NCBI RefSeq assembly: GCF_003003075.1
Contig: NZ_PVTX01000001.1
Span: 1 to 64,000 of the forward strand
Reading direction: 5' to 3'
DNA: 64,000 nt
Origin: Isoptericola halotolerans
GTDB lineage: Bacteria > Actinomycetota > Actinomycetes > Actinomycetales > Cellulomonadaceae
The stretch's first letter is position 1; the number at the start of each line of letters is the position of its first letter. Made by a program: the position numbers and the translations under genes. Shown here piece after piece: positions 50,508 through 59,340 of this stretch. The notes beneath the pieces were generated by a model. It did no database searches, was not told where the DNA came from, and was given only the letters and a program-made list of their open reading frames with translations.

Positions 50508-50813
50508 ATGGAATCGCCCAAGACCAGCAAGAAGCGCGGCGGCCCGCTGAGCCTGTTCAAGCTGGTGATGTTCGCCCTGTTCGTCGCCGCCGTCACCAAG
50601 GAGCTGCAGAAGGACCCGGAGGAGCGGGAGTGGCACGGCACCGTCGCCGGGTTCGTGCCCTACGAGTTCCGCATCCCCACGCTCGAGCGCGTCAAGGAAC
50701 GCGTGTGGGACCCCGACGGCGCGCACATCCTGAGCCCCCACGTCTGGGGCGTCGGCTGGACCGTCAACGTCGGGCGCGTCGTCGCCGTCGTGCGGGAGAA
50801 GCTGGCGGACTGA
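50508..50813 (+). CDS. DUF5808-like protein
   Basis: 101 residues with GGAGG upstream. One hydrophobic segment (LSLFKLVMFALFVAAV) is followed by DPEEREWHGTVAGFVPYEFRIPTLERVKERVWDPDG and ILSPHVWGVGWTVNVGRVVAV, similar to DUF5808. It is probably a membrane-bound protein of unknown function. Confidence 0.7.
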   Translation: MESPKTSKKRGGPLSLFKLVMFALFVAAVTKELQKDPEEREWHGTVAGFVPYEFRIPTLERVKERVWDPDGAHILSPHVWGVGWTVNVGRVVAVVREKLAD

Positions 50814-50930
50814 CCACCCGGCCCCGCCCGGTTCCGCCACGGCGGCGGCGTGCCTCGTCCTCATCGGCGCGATGGCACGGCGCGTCGTCCGAGACCGGTC
50901 GGGAACGTCGGAACCGTCGGGGACGAGGCG

Positions 50931-51359
50931 CTACCCGTCGATCGCCAGAGCGTCGGAGGTCAGTGCCGGACCGCTGGTGACCGTGACCTCGGCGCGCACC
51001 TCGGTGCCGGCGGGAAGGTCCGGGGGCAGGGCGACCTGGAAGTCGAGGTCGCCGGCCTCGGACGCGGTCAGGGTGCCGCCGTCGATGGCCGGAGGCGGCG
51101 CGGCGAGCTCGCCGTCAGCGAGGAGGGCGACGCCGGTCACGCTGAGCGGCTCCACCGTCTCGCCCTGGCCGTCGTCGCAGCCGGACAGCAGGTTCTCACC
51201 GTGCAGGGTCACGAGGTCGCCCGCCGAGGCCGCGTCCACGGACCAGCGCAGCTCGGGCGCTGCGCAGGCAGCCGAGCCGTCGGCGTCCTCGGCCGCGCAC
51301 CCGGCCACGGTCAGAGCGGTGGCGGCGGTGAGGGCGAGGAGAGCTCCGCGGTGTGCCAT
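50931..51359 (-). CDS. small lipoprotein
   Basis: 142 residues. The signal peptide ends in lipobox VAGC (Cys21). The rest is a small beta-rich domain with cysteines at C32 and near LLSGCDDGQG, probably forming a disulfide. No family was recognised. The start fits a leaderless TACGCT. Confidence 0.68.
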   Translation of the reverse strand: MAHRGALLALTAATALTVAGCAAEDADGSAACAAPELRWSVDAASAGDLVTLHGENLLSGCDDGQGETVEPLSVTGVALLADGELAAPPPAIDGGTLTASEAGDLDFQVALPPDLPAGTEVRAEVTVTSGPALTSDALAIDG

Positions 51360-51365
51360 GTCTCG

Positions 51366-51371
51366 AGCGTA
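51366..51371 (-). promoter_or_regulatory. -10 element of a leaderless promoter (lipoprotein gene)
   Basis: TACGCT on the minus strand ends 6 bases before the ATG at 51359. Confidence 0.45.
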
Positions 51372-51385
51372 GGGGTGAGGCGACT

Positions 51386-52396
51386 TCAGCGTGCTGCCGG
51401 GCCGGTCGAGTCCCGCACCACCAGGCGGGTCGGGAGCTCGGCCCCCGGGTCCGACGACGTCGCGTCCGCCCCCGTCGCTCCGCCGGCGCCGTCCAGGACC
51501 GCCAGCAGCCGGGCGGCCGCCCGGGCGCCGAGCTCCTCGGCGGGGACCGCGACGGTGGTCAGTGCCGGCGTGGTGAGGTCCGCGCCGAAGACGTCGTCGT
51601 GACCGACCACGCTCAGCTCGCCCGGGACCGGCACCCCGCTCTCGGTCAGCCGGTCGAGCGCGCCGAACGCGATCAGGTCGTTGTACGCCAGCAGCGCCGA
51701 GGCCCCGGACCGCCGGGCGGCGTCCGCGGCGGCGGGCCCGGCGTCGCGCCGGGGGGCGTGGTGACCCAGGTCGCTGAAGCGGGTCCCGAGCCGGGCGCAC
51801 GTCTCGACGACCGCGCGACGGCGCCGCTCCTCGGACCAGGAGGTCGCCGGCCCGCGGGCGTAGGCCACGTGCCGGTGGCCCCGCTCGTGCAGGTGCTCCA
51901 CGGCGGCGACGACGCCCTGCGTCCCGGTCCGGACGGTGGGGACGTCTGCCACGTCGCGGTTGATCGCGACCAGCGGGACGCGTCGGGTCCAGGCCGCCAG
52001 GGCGGCGCGGTCGAGGCGTGACGCCGCGAGCACGATGCCGTCCACCCGGCCCGCCAAGGCCTCCAGCACCTGCTCCTCGGAACGGGGTTCCTCCTCGACG
52101 TCGGCGACCACCTGCACCATGTCGTGCTCGCGCAGGTGCCGCGTGGATCCCCGGACCAGGGCCATGAAGAACGGGTTGGTCAGGTCGGGGACCACGAGCG
52201 CCACGGTGCCGGACCGCCCGGAGCGGACCTGGCGGGCGGCGGCGCTGGGCACGTACCCGAGCTCGTCGGCGGCCTGCTGGACGCGTGCTGTCGTCCCGGC
52301 CGAGACGCGGCCGGGACGGTGCAGCGCCCGGGAGGCCGTCGAGACCGACACCCCGGCGCGCCGGGCGACGTCGGCGAGCGTGGCCCGCCGGGTCAT
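51386..52396 (-). CDS. LacI-family transcriptional regulator
   Basis: 336 residues. HTH: TLADVARRAGVSVSTASRALHRPGRVSAGTTARV, hinge LGYVPSAAARQVRSGRS, then a periplasmic-binding-protein-like sugar domain (VALVVPDLTNPFFMAL; ELSVVGHDDVFGADLTTPALTTV). ATGA-coupled to the GH115 gene upstream. It should bind the CAAACGTTTG-type operators between the GH115 and uxuA genes and release them when a glucuronic-acid-derived sugar binds. Confidence 0.9.
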   Translation of the reverse strand: MTRRATLADVARRAGVSVSTASRALHRPGRVSAGTTARVQQAADELGYVPSAAARQVRSGRSGTVALVVPDLTNPFFMALVRGSTRHLREHDMVQVVADVEEEPRSEEQVLEALAGRVDGIVLAASRLDRAALAAWTRRVPLVAINRDVADVPTVRTGTQGVVAAVEHLHERGHRHVAYARGPATSWSEERRRRAVVETCARLGTRFSDLGHHAPRRDAGPAAADAARRSGASALLAYNDLIAFGALDRLTESGVPVPGELSVVGHDDVFGADLTTPALTTVAVPAEELGARAAARLLAVLDGAGGATGADATSSDPGAELPTRLVVRDSTGPAAR

Positions 52397-55300
52397 GCGC
52401 CGGCCGCCGCCGGCCAGGGCGTGCACCGCGACTCGGTCCAGGCGGCGTCGACGGGCGGCCGCTCGCCACCGAGGGTCAGGTACAGCCGGTCGACGCGCAG
52501 CCCGGCCTTGCGCGCCAGCACGGAGAGCGTGTGCTGGCCGGCGGTGAGCTCGACGTCCATGAGCTCGTGCCACACCCACGCCTGCGCCGTGCCGAAGCTG
52601 AACATGTCCCCGCCGCAGAACTGGTCCTCGGGCGGCAGCGGCGTGCCGTCCACCGCGAGGGTCAGCGCGTCGTCGGAGTCGGCGTCGAACTTCACCAGCA
52701 CCCACACGGCGTACGTGCCGGGCCGGGGGACCTCGACGCGCAGGTGCAGTCCGGGCGCCTGGAGGGCGTCGTCCCAGCGGCGGCCGGGGGCGTCGACGTG
52801 CATCGCCAGGCCCGTCCGCCCGTTCGTCTCCGCCTGGGTGTGCGTCCAGCCCACCACCGGCTCGTCGGTGCTCGGCGTGGTCCAGGCGCCGGGCTCCTCG
52901 CGCAGCGTGCGCTCCACCTCCAGGGCGAGGACGCCGTCGTCGGCCACCGCGACGCCGCTCGCGAGCCGGGCCAGCACGTCCTGGGTGCCGTCAGGGCTCG
53001 CCGCGTACCGGGGCGGGCCGAGCGTCGGTTGCGCCACGACCTCGTTGCGCGTGAACGTGGTGGGCGTCGCCCAGTACTCGCGCGGCACGAACACCGCCTG
53101 GTGCGGCGGCACCTCGGCGGGCAGCACGCCGTAGAGGGTCCGCGCGACGTGGTCCAGCGCGGCGAGGTCCACCGACACCGGGTCCGGGTCGTCGCGCACC
53201 GGCAGCGGCTGCCCGGCACGGGTGCTCGACGGCGGCGCCAACGTCGTGGCGCGCCGCTCGCCCGTCCACAGCACCAGCGCGGACAGCGCGAACCCGTCGT
53301 CGACCACGTGGAGGCGGACCGTGTGCGTCCCGGCGCCCAGGAACGGCAGGCGCAGCGTGAGCCGCTCGACGTTCTCCACCACGGCCTGCGCCCACACCCC
53401 GCGGTGCTCGTCGGTGGTGGGGGACTCGACCAGCACGGGCGGCAGGTCGTCCACCGACACGCCGACGCGGAGCCGGCCCGTCGAGTCCAGGCCGGGGAAC
53501 CGGAACAGCTCGAGCAGGTGCGCACCCGGGGTCTCGAGGTGGACGCGGAACCCCACCGTCCCGGCGTCGTGCACCGTGGCGGGGTCGGCGCTCGCGGCCC
53601 GGCCGTGCGCCTCGAGCAGTCCGCCGCCGCCGCGGCCGAGGCCCGGCACCACGGTCCAGGAGCTCTGCTCGGTGTCGTGCCGCTCGTCGGGCGCGTCGGC
53701 GGGGAGGGACACGTACCCGTCGGCCTCCAGCGCGCACCCGTCCTCGGGCGTCGAGGTGGGAGCGCTGGTCCGCACGGGGACGACGACGGTGCTCCCGTCG
53801 GTCTCGCAGCGCACCACGACCTGGCCCACCCGGTCGGCGGCGTCCTGCGGGACGCGGACCGCGATCCGACGCTCGGTGGCGACGGTGAGACGCGCGGCAC
53901 CGGACCCGGGGGCGCCGAGCTCGATCCACGGGTCGGCCTCGAGGGTGACCTCGATCTCGCCCGCGCCGGTGGTGAACACCTCGATCCACTTCGACCGCGT
54001 GCCGTGCGCCGCGAACTCCAGGGCGGGCGCGTCGCCGGGGCGTTCCTCGCCCCACACGACGACGCCGAGACCGGGCGCGCCGATCTGCAGGGCGGGCCGC
54101 CCGGCCGGGAACAGTGCGGTGGCCGGGGGCGGGAAGTCCTCCGGCGTCATGATCCCGTCCCACTTCCCGCCCGACATGACCGTGTTGTAGGCGCGGATCA
54201 TCGCGCGCTTGTGCCCGTCGAACGTCCGTGACAGCGCCAGGTGGTGGTCCGCGGCCGCCATCTTGCCCTGGGCGTACGCGAGCGCCGAGCGGTCGGCGTG
54301 CACGAACTGGGCGTTGGTCAGGTACGAGGCGTGCACCTTGAGCGCGACGAGCTGGAAGAAGGCGTCGCGCTCGCGGTCCGGGAGCTGCGCCCAGACGGCG
54401 GAGACCTGCTCAGCGAGCTCGCGCAGGCGGTCCAGCCGCCGGGCCGCCTCGTCGCCGTACGCCGTCTGCGAGAAGGCGCGGGCGGACAGATGCTCGATCT
54501 TGCGCACGTCGGTGACCTGCGCGAACTCCTCGAGGAGCGGTCCGACCTGTGCACCGATGCCGCCGGAGAACGATCGGTCGACCCAGTCGCGGGCCCAGGC
54601 GGAGACGTCGGACGTGCTCGTCGGGGCGCGGTGCGTGCCGTCCTCGCCCTCCACGCGGCCGACCTCCCACGCGTACCGCAGGAAGAACTCGGTGTCCTGC
54701 TCGAGCGGCTTGAGCGCGCCGACGTTGTTCACCCACAGGGTGCGGATGCCGCGGTCCCAGGCCTTGCCCAGCTCGTTCTTCATGAGGGTCAGCGGCATGG
54801 ACGAGATGAACAGGTAGCTGCGCGGTGGCGGGGACCAGTACGACGAGTGGTAGTACAGCCCGTGACCGCCGCGGCGGCCGCGCTCGGCGTCGTCCGGGAA
54901 GCGGCGCACGTGCCCGAAGCTGTCGTCCGACCAGATGAGGGTGACGTCCTCGGGGATCTCCACGCCGTCGTCGTAGAGGGGGAGCACCTCCTTGTACGGG
55001 ACGAAGCACTGCAGCTCGCCGGCGGCCCGCTCGGCGCCGAGCTCGTCGGCGAGCAGTGCTCGCTGGTCGTCGATCAGGGTGTTCAGCAGGCTGACGCGGG
55101 CGCGGTGCTTCTGCTCCGCGGACAGGTGCGGGTCGTCGTCGATCCTCGACGTGACGAATCCCGAGTCGTGGATGCCCCGCATGCCGACGGTCCAGCCGAC
55201 CTCGTAGTCGGCGTTCTGCTGGATGCTCTCCCGCCAGTACCGGTGCAGCAGGTCGCGGTTGGCGCCCTCGATCGAGTAGTCGTACTCGACGTGGTGGCCG

Positions 55301-56082
55301 GCCCGGGCCTGCTCGGCGGCCCACGGCGCCCACTCGTGCTCGTTCGAGCGCAGCAGCATGTCGCAGTGGCTGGTGCCGATGACGATCCCTGCCTCGTGCG
55401 CGAGCCGGCCGTTCTCCGGGTCCGCGTTGAACGCGTTGACGTGCATGGCCGGCCACAGGTAGTTGCCCTTGAGGCGCAGCACCAGCTCGAAGACGTGCGC
55501 GTAGAGGGTGGGTCCGATGGTGCCGTCGGGGGTGTGCCGGCGCGCCCAGGTGTCGAGCTCCTCCTCGTCGTTGAGGAAGATGCCGCGGTAGCGCACCGAC
55601 GGCCGATCGGTGTGGTCGGTGTCGCGCGCCACGGTGAGGTGCTCGCGGGTGCGGACGGGCACGTCGGCGAACCAGTGCCACGGCGAGACGCCGGCGCGCT
55701 CGCACAGGTCGTAGATCCCGAACACGGTGCCGCGCCGGTCGGCGCCCACGATCCAGAGCTGGTCGCCGAGCGTCCGGACGAGGAGCGCCTCCCAGGCGGG
55801 GCGGCCGTCGTCGTCGAGCAGGGCGGTGACGTCGAGGCGGCCGTCGGCGACGGCGTCGTCCACCCACCGGCTCGTGCCGAGCGTGCCGACGACGACGGTG
55901 GCGCGGTCCGCGTGCGCGTGCCGGTCCACCGTGGCCCCGGGGCAGACGCGACCGATATCGCCGACGAGGTGGCCGACGGCGCGGAGCACGGCGGCGGTCT
56001 CGGCCGGGTCGACGGCGACCGTCGTCGTGGCGCCGGGTGCGGCCAGCGGGGTGCCGTCGCGATCCTCGAGGACGTAGCTCAT
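52393..56082 (-). CDS. GH115 xylan alpha-glucuronidase
   Basis: 1229 residues, longer than usual by a C-terminal beta-rich extension. GH115 features: PSVRYRGIFLNDEEELDTWARRHTPDGTIGPTLYAHVFELVLRLKGNYLWPAMHVNAFN, GIVIGTSHCDMLLRSN, GEELQCFVPYKEVLPLYDDG, TLIWSDDSFG, and VNNVGALKPLEQDTEFFL. The enzyme removes glucuronosyl side chains from xylan. No signal peptide, so it acts in the cytoplasm on imported oligosaccharides. The start is leaderless (TAGGGT 6 bases upstream) and the gene is divergent from uxuA, with its LacI regulator downstream. Confidence 0.9.
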   Translation of the reverse strand: MSYVLEDRDGTPLAAPGATTTVAVDPAETAAVLRAVGHLVGDIGRVCPGATVDRHAHADRATVVVGTLGTSRWVDDAVADGRLDVTALLDDDGRPAWEALLVRTLGDQLWIVGADRRGTVFGIYDLCERAGVSPWHWFADVPVRTREHLTVARDTDHTDRPSVRYRGIFLNDEEELDTWARRHTPDGTIGPTLYAHVFELVLRLKGNYLWPAMHVNAFNADPENGRLAHEAGIVIGTSHCDMLLRSNEHEWAPWAAEQARAGHHVEYDYSIEGANRDLLHRYWRESIQQNADYEVGWTVGMRGIHDSGFVTSRIDDDPHLSAEQKHRARVSLLNTLIDDQRALLADELGAERAAGELQCFVPYKEVLPLYDDGVEIPEDVTLIWSDDSFGHVRRFPDDAERGRRGGHGLYYHSSYWSPPPRSYLFISSMPLTLMKNELGKAWDRGIRTLWVNNVGALKPLEQDTEFFLRYAWEVGRVEGEDGTHRAPTSTSDVSAWARDWVDRSFSGGIGAQVGPLLEEFAQVTDVRKIEHLSARAFSQTAYGDEAARRLDRLRELAEQVSAVWAQLPDRERDAFFQLVALKVHASYLTNAQFVHADRSALAYAQGKMAAADHHLALSRTFDGHKRAMIRAYNTVMSGGKWDGIMTPEDFPPPATALFPAGRPALQIGAPGLGVVVWGEERPGDAPALEFAAHGTRSKWIEVFTTGAGEIEVTLEADPWIELGAPGSGAARLTVATERRIAVRVPQDAADRVGQVVVRCETDGSTVVVPVRTSAPTSTPEDGCALEADGYVSLPADAPDERHDTEQSSWTVVPGLGRGGGGLLEAHGRAASADPATVHDAGTVGFRVHLETPGAHLLELFRFPGLDSTGRLRVGVSVDDLPPVLVESPTTDEHRGVWAQAVVENVERLTLRLPFLGAGTHTVRLHVVDDGFALSALVLWTGERRATTLAPPSSTRAGQPLPVRDDPDPVSVDLAALDHVARTLYGVLPAEVPPHQAVFVPREYWATPTTFTRNEVVAQPTLGPPRYAASPDGTQDVLARLASGVAVADDGVLALEVERTLREEPGAWTTPSTDEPVVGWTHTQAETNGRTGLAMHVDAPGRRWDDALQAPGLHLRVEVPRPGTYAVWVLVKFDADSDDALTLAVDGTPLPPEDQFCGGDMFSFGTAQAWVWHELMDVELTAGQHTLSVLARKAGLRVDRLYLTLGGERPPVDAAWTESRCTPWPAAAGA

Positions 56083-56088
56083 GCGGCG

Positions 56089-56094
56089 ACCCTA
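56089..56094 (-). promoter_or_regulatory. -10 element of the GH115 leaderless promoter
   Basis: TAGGGT on the minus strand ends 6 bases before ATG 56082. A LacI-type operator (56099-56110) lies just upstream of it, inside the promoter spacer. Confidence 0.55.
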
Positions 56095-56098
56095 GGCT

Positions 56099-56110
56099 GC
56101 AAACGTTTGT
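56099..56110. promoter_or_regulatory. LacI-type operator 1 (GH115 side)
   Basis: GCAAACGTTTGT contains the palindrome CAAACGTTTG, typical of LacI/GalR operators with a central CG. Confidence 0.75.
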
Positions 56111-56154
56111 CGGTCCACCGGCCACGGGTTTACTTGACCGGTCGAGAGGCTTGT

Positions 56155-56166
56155 GACAACGTTTGC
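56155..56166. promoter_or_regulatory. LacI-type operator 2 (uxuA side)
   Basis: GACAACGTTTGC shares the AACGTT core with operator 1. Centres are 56 bp apart. It lies 46 bases before the uxuA start. Confidence 0.7.
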
Positions 56167-56211
56167 CATCGCGGCGAAGCGACATCGCGACGGAGCGACG
56201 AGAGGACGACG

Positions 56212-57402
56212 ATGGAGCACACCTGGCGCTGGTTCGGACCGCGCGACCCCATCACGCTGGCGGACGTCCGCCAGACCGGGGCGACCGGCGTCGTCACCGC
56301 CCTGCACGACGTCCCCAACGGCGAGGTGTGGACCGTCGAGGCGATCACCGAGCGCCGCGAGATGATCGAGGCCGCCGGTCTGCGCTGGTCGGTGGTGGAG
56401 AGCATCCCCGTGCACGACGACGTCAAGCGGCGCGCACCGGGCTACGAACGGTGGCTCGAGACGTACGCCCAGAGCGTGCGCAACGTGGCGGCCTGCGGCA
56501 TCGACGTCGTCTGCTACAACTTCATGCCGGTCCTGGACTGGGTCCGCACCGACCTGGCGTACCCGCTGCCCGACGGCGCGCTGGCGCTGCGGTTCGACCA
56601 GGACGCCTTCGCGGCGTTCGACCTGTTCCTGCTGCAGCGACCGGGCGCCGAGGGCGACTACACCGACGTCGAGGTCGAGCGCGCGCGCCGGCATCTCGAC
56701 GCGATGACACCGCCGGAGGTCGACCGGCTCGTCGCGACCGTCTCCGCCGGGCTCCCGGGCTCGGAGGAGACGTGGACGCTCGACGGCCTGCGCGCCGAGC
56801 TCGCCGCCTACGCCGAGGTGGACGAGGCGTCCCTGCGCGCGGCGCTCGTCGAGTTCCTCGAGGCGATCGTGCCGGTGTCCGAGGAGTGCGGGGTGCGCCT
56901 CGGCATCCACCCGGACGACCCGCCGCGTCCGGTACTCGGGCTGCCGCGCATCATGTCCACCGCCGCCGACGCGCGCTGGCTCCTCGACGCCGTCCCGCAC
57001 CCCGCGAGCGGGCTCACGTTCTGCACCGGGTCCTTCGGCGTCCTGCCCGAGAACGACCTCGTGGCGATGGTCGACGAGCTCGCGCCGCGCATCCACTTCG
57101 CGCACCTGCGCTCCACCCGCCGCGAGGCTGACCCGCGCACCTTCCACGAGGCGCACCACCTGGGCGGTGACGTCGACATGGTCGGTGTGATCGCGGCGCT
57201 CGTGCGCGAGGAGCGGCGCCGCGAGGAGCACGGCGGCGCCCGGATCCCGATGCGCCCCGACCACGGCCATCTGCTGCTGGCCGAGCAGGCCTCCGAGCGC
57301 GCGTCCGCCGTGCCCGGCTACTCCCTGGTCGGGCGGCTCAAGGGCCTGGCCGAGCTGCGCGGCGTGGAGCTGGCGGTGCGGCAGCTCTCCACGTCCGGCT
57401 GA
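56212..57402 (+). CDS. uxuA: mannonate dehydratase
   Basis: 396 residues with GAGAGGA upstream of the ATG. The start MEHTWRWFGPRDPITLADVRQTGATGVVTALHDVPNGEVW is diagnostic of UxuA. Metal ligands are in LGIHPDDPPRPVLGLPRIM, TFCTGSFGV, FAHLRST and MRPDHGHLLL. It dehydrates D-mannonate to 2-keto-3-deoxygluconate, downstream of glucuronate released by the GH115 enzyme. Confidence 0.94.
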   Translation: MEHTWRWFGPRDPITLADVRQTGATGVVTALHDVPNGEVWTVEAITERREMIEAAGLRWSVVESIPVHDDVKRRAPGYERWLETYAQSVRNVAACGIDVVCYNFMPVLDWVRTDLAYPLPDGALALRFDQDAFAAFDLFLLQRPGAEGDYTDVEVERARRHLDAMTPPEVDRLVATVSAGLPGSEETWTLDGLRAELAAYAEVDEASLRAALVEFLEAIVPVSEECGVRLGIHPDDPPRPVLGLPRIMSTAADARWLLDAVPHPASGLTFCTGSFGVLPENDLVAMVDELAPRIHFAHLRSTRREADPRTFHEAHHLGGDVDMVGVIAALVREERRREEHGGARIPMRPDHGHLLLAEQASERASAVPGYSLVGRLKGLAELRGVELAVRQLSTSG

Positions 57403-57429
57403 GCTCTCCCGCCCGGTTTCGCGACGCCA

Positions 57430-57448
57430 AGTATGATGGGGAGTATGA
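57430..57448 (+). repeat. direct repeat at the mazEF-type start
   Basis: AGTATGA occurs at 57430-57436 and 57442-57448 (period 12). It overlaps the -10 and the start codon, so it may be an autoregulation site. Confidence 0.45.
57432..57437 (+). promoter_or_regulatory. -10 element of a leaderless promoter (antitoxin gene)
   Basis: TATGAT ends 7 bases before the ATG at 57445; this argues against the in-frame ATG at 57433, which is inside it. Confidence 0.5.
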
Positions 57449-57690
57449 GCGCTCCTACGAAGGCATTCAGCAGCAGTCTTCCGGTGCCGGACCTGGAGTT
57501 CCTGGAGGACTACGGTCGCCGCCACCAGCTGTCCTCGCGAGCGTCGGCCCTCCGTGCTGCCGTGCGAGCCTTGCGCGAGGCCGAAGCCGAGGACCACTAC
57601 GTGGCTGCCTTCGAGGAGTGGAACGAGTCCGACGACTCGGCGCTGTGGGAGGGGACCGCTACCGACGGTCTGGAGACTCCGGGTCCATGA
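57445..57690 (+). CDS. antitoxin of a MazEF-type pair
   Basis: 81 residues from ATG 57445. The N-terminal part is a ribbon-helix-helix-like domain (SSSLPVPDLEFLEDYGRRHQLSSRASALRAAVRALREAE). The acidic tail (DHYVAAFEEWNESDDSALWEG) fits the toxin-binding part. ATGA-coupled to the toxin gene. Confidence 0.8.
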   Translation: MSAPTKAFSSSLPVPDLEFLEDYGRRHQLSSRASALRAAVRALREAEAEDHYVAAFEEWNESDDSALWEGTATDGLETPGP

Positions 57691-58058
57691 GCCTGGCACC
57701 GGCCAAGCGGCGGAGCGAGATCTGGGACGTCGAGTTCGATCCGGCGCAGGATGGCGAGGTCGCCACAACCCGTCCCGCCGTGATCGTCTCCAACGACGGG
57801 GCGAACCGCGCCGCGGGACGAGCCCGAGAGGGCGGTGTGCTGGTCGTCGTGCCGATCACGTCGAACGTGCGTCGAGTGCTGCCGTTCCAGACGGCCCTCC
57901 CGGCGGACGAGCACACCGGGCTGGCTGCCGACTCGAAGACCCAGCCCGAGCAGCTCCGCGCTGTGCACGTCCGGCGTTTCGTCGGACGGCGCGGCTCGTT
58001 GTCGGCCGAGCAACAGGCAGCGCTCGACACGGTGCTGATGGACCACCTCGGTCTCTGA
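57687..58058 (+). CDS. MazF/PemK-family toxin
   Basis: 123 residues. RRSEIWDVEFDPAQDGEVATTRPAVIVSNDGANR is the PemK/MazF start with the conserved Arg; VVVPITSNVRRVLPFQTALPADEHTGLAADSKTQPEQLRAV follows, with the conserved Ser/Thr and Asp. It would cut mRNA at specific short sites. Paired with the antitoxin gene just upstream. Confidence 0.88.
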   Translation: MSLAPAKRRSEIWDVEFDPAQDGEVATTRPAVIVSNDGANRAAGRAREGGVLVVVPITSNVRRVLPFQTALPADEHTGLAADSKTQPEQLRAVHVRRFVGRRGSLSAEQQAALDTVLMDHLGL

Positions 58059-58083
58059 CGGCGCTCGTCGTCGTGGCCGGGGG

Positions 58084-59340
58084 ATGATGGCCGCGATGAG
58101 CACCGACACGACACCGGGTCGCCCGGGCCGCCCGGACCTGGTGGCACGCCGGGCGCGCGCCGCCGTCGCGGCGCTCTTCCTGACGAACGGTGCGCTGTTC
58201 GCCAACCTGCTGCCCCGGTACCCCGAGATCAAGGCGGCCCTGGACCTCAGCAACACCGTCTACGGCCTCGCCGTCATCGCCTTCCCCGCCGGTGCGATCG
58301 TCTCGGGGTTCGCGACCGCCGCTGCCGTCCGCCGGTTCGGCTCCGCCCGGATCGCCGCCGTCGGCACCGTGCTGACCGCCGTCGGCGTGCTGTGCGCCGG
58401 GTTGGCTCCGGCGCTCGGGCTGTTCGTCGCCGCGCTGTTCGCCGCCGGGGCGTCCGACGCGTTCACCGACGTCGGCCAGAACGCGCACGGCCTGCGCGTC
58501 CAGCGCCGGTACGGGCGGTCGATCTTCAACTCCTTCCATGCCCTGTGGTCCGTTGGGAGCGTCGTCGGCGGGGCGATGTCCGCCGTCGCGATCGCGCTCG
58601 ACGTCCCGCTCGGGATCCACCTCGCCGTCTCCGGGGCGATCTTCTCCGCCGTGGCCCTCGTCGCGCTGCGGTACTGCCTGCCCGGCCTGGACGAGCAGGA
58701 GCGCGCGGCCGGCGGGCGTACCGGGGACCGACCGGCCGACGGCGGCGCCCCGGCCGCCGGACCACGAGGCCGGACGATCTTCCTCCTGGTCGCGTTCGTC
58801 GTCGTCGCGATCTCCGGCACCGTGGTGGAGGAGGCGACGAACTCCTGGGCGGCCGTCTACCTGTCCGGGTCGCTCGACACCACCGGCGCGGTCGCGGCCA
58901 CCGCGTTCATCGCCTTCATGGCGGCGGAGTTCGTGGGACGGGCGACGGGGGACCGGTTCGTGGACCGGTTCGGCCAGCGGGCGGTCGCCCGGGCCGGCGG
59001 CCTCCTCGTGGCGGTCGCGATGGGTCTGGCGCTTGCCTTCCCCTCGGTGCCGGGGACCGTCGTCGGGTTCGCGGTCGCCGGCTTCGGCGTGGCCACGGTG
59101 ATCCCCGCGGCGATGCACGCGGCCGACGAGCTGCCGGGCCTGCGCGCCGGCACCGGGCTGATGGTCGTCACCTGGCTGATGCGCCTCGGGTTCCTCCTGA
59201 CGCCGCCGTTCGTGGGGCTCGTCTCGGACGCGACCACCCTGCAGGTCGGGCTCCTCGTGGTGCCGGCGGCCGGGATCGCCATCGTGCTGGCCGGTTCGCT
59301 GCTGCAGGGACGCCGGACGACCCCCAGGATCGACCTATGA
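58084..59340 (+). CDS. MFS transporter, purine-deaminase-linked
   Basis: 418 residues with twelve membrane segments. The loop motif is GFATAAAVRRFGSARIAAVG, and the second half includes GRATGDRFVDRFGQRAVAR. It resembles fucose/multidrug-type MFS proteins. Its stop is ATGA-coupled to the deaminase gene, so it may import purine bases. Start could be 58096 instead. Confidence 0.83.
   Translation: MMAAMSTDTTPGRPGRPDLVARRARAAVAALFLTNGALFANLLPRYPEIKAALDLSNTVYGLAVIAFPAGAIVSGFATAAAVRRFGSARIAAVGTVLTAVGVLCAGLAPALGLFVAALFAAGASDAFTDVGQNAHGLRVQRRYGRSIFNSFHALWSVGSVVGGAMSAVAIALDVPLGIHLAVSGAIFSAVALVALRYCLPGLDEQERAAGGRTGDRPADGGAPAAGPRGRTIFLLVAFVVVAISGTVVEEATNSWAAVYLSGSLDTTGAVAATAFIAFMAAEFVGRATGDRFVDRFGQRAVARAGGLLVAVAMGLALAFPSVPGTVVGFAVAGFGVATVIPAAMHAADELPGLRAGTGLMVVTWLMRLGFLLTPPFVGLVSDATTLQVGLLVVPAAGIAIVLAGSLLQGRRTTPRIDL

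Noticed and set aside
54241-56211. long upstream extension of the uxuA frame (to 1053 residues)
   Set aside because: The extension is antisense to GH115 and has no similarity; UxuA proteins start at MEHTWRWFG.
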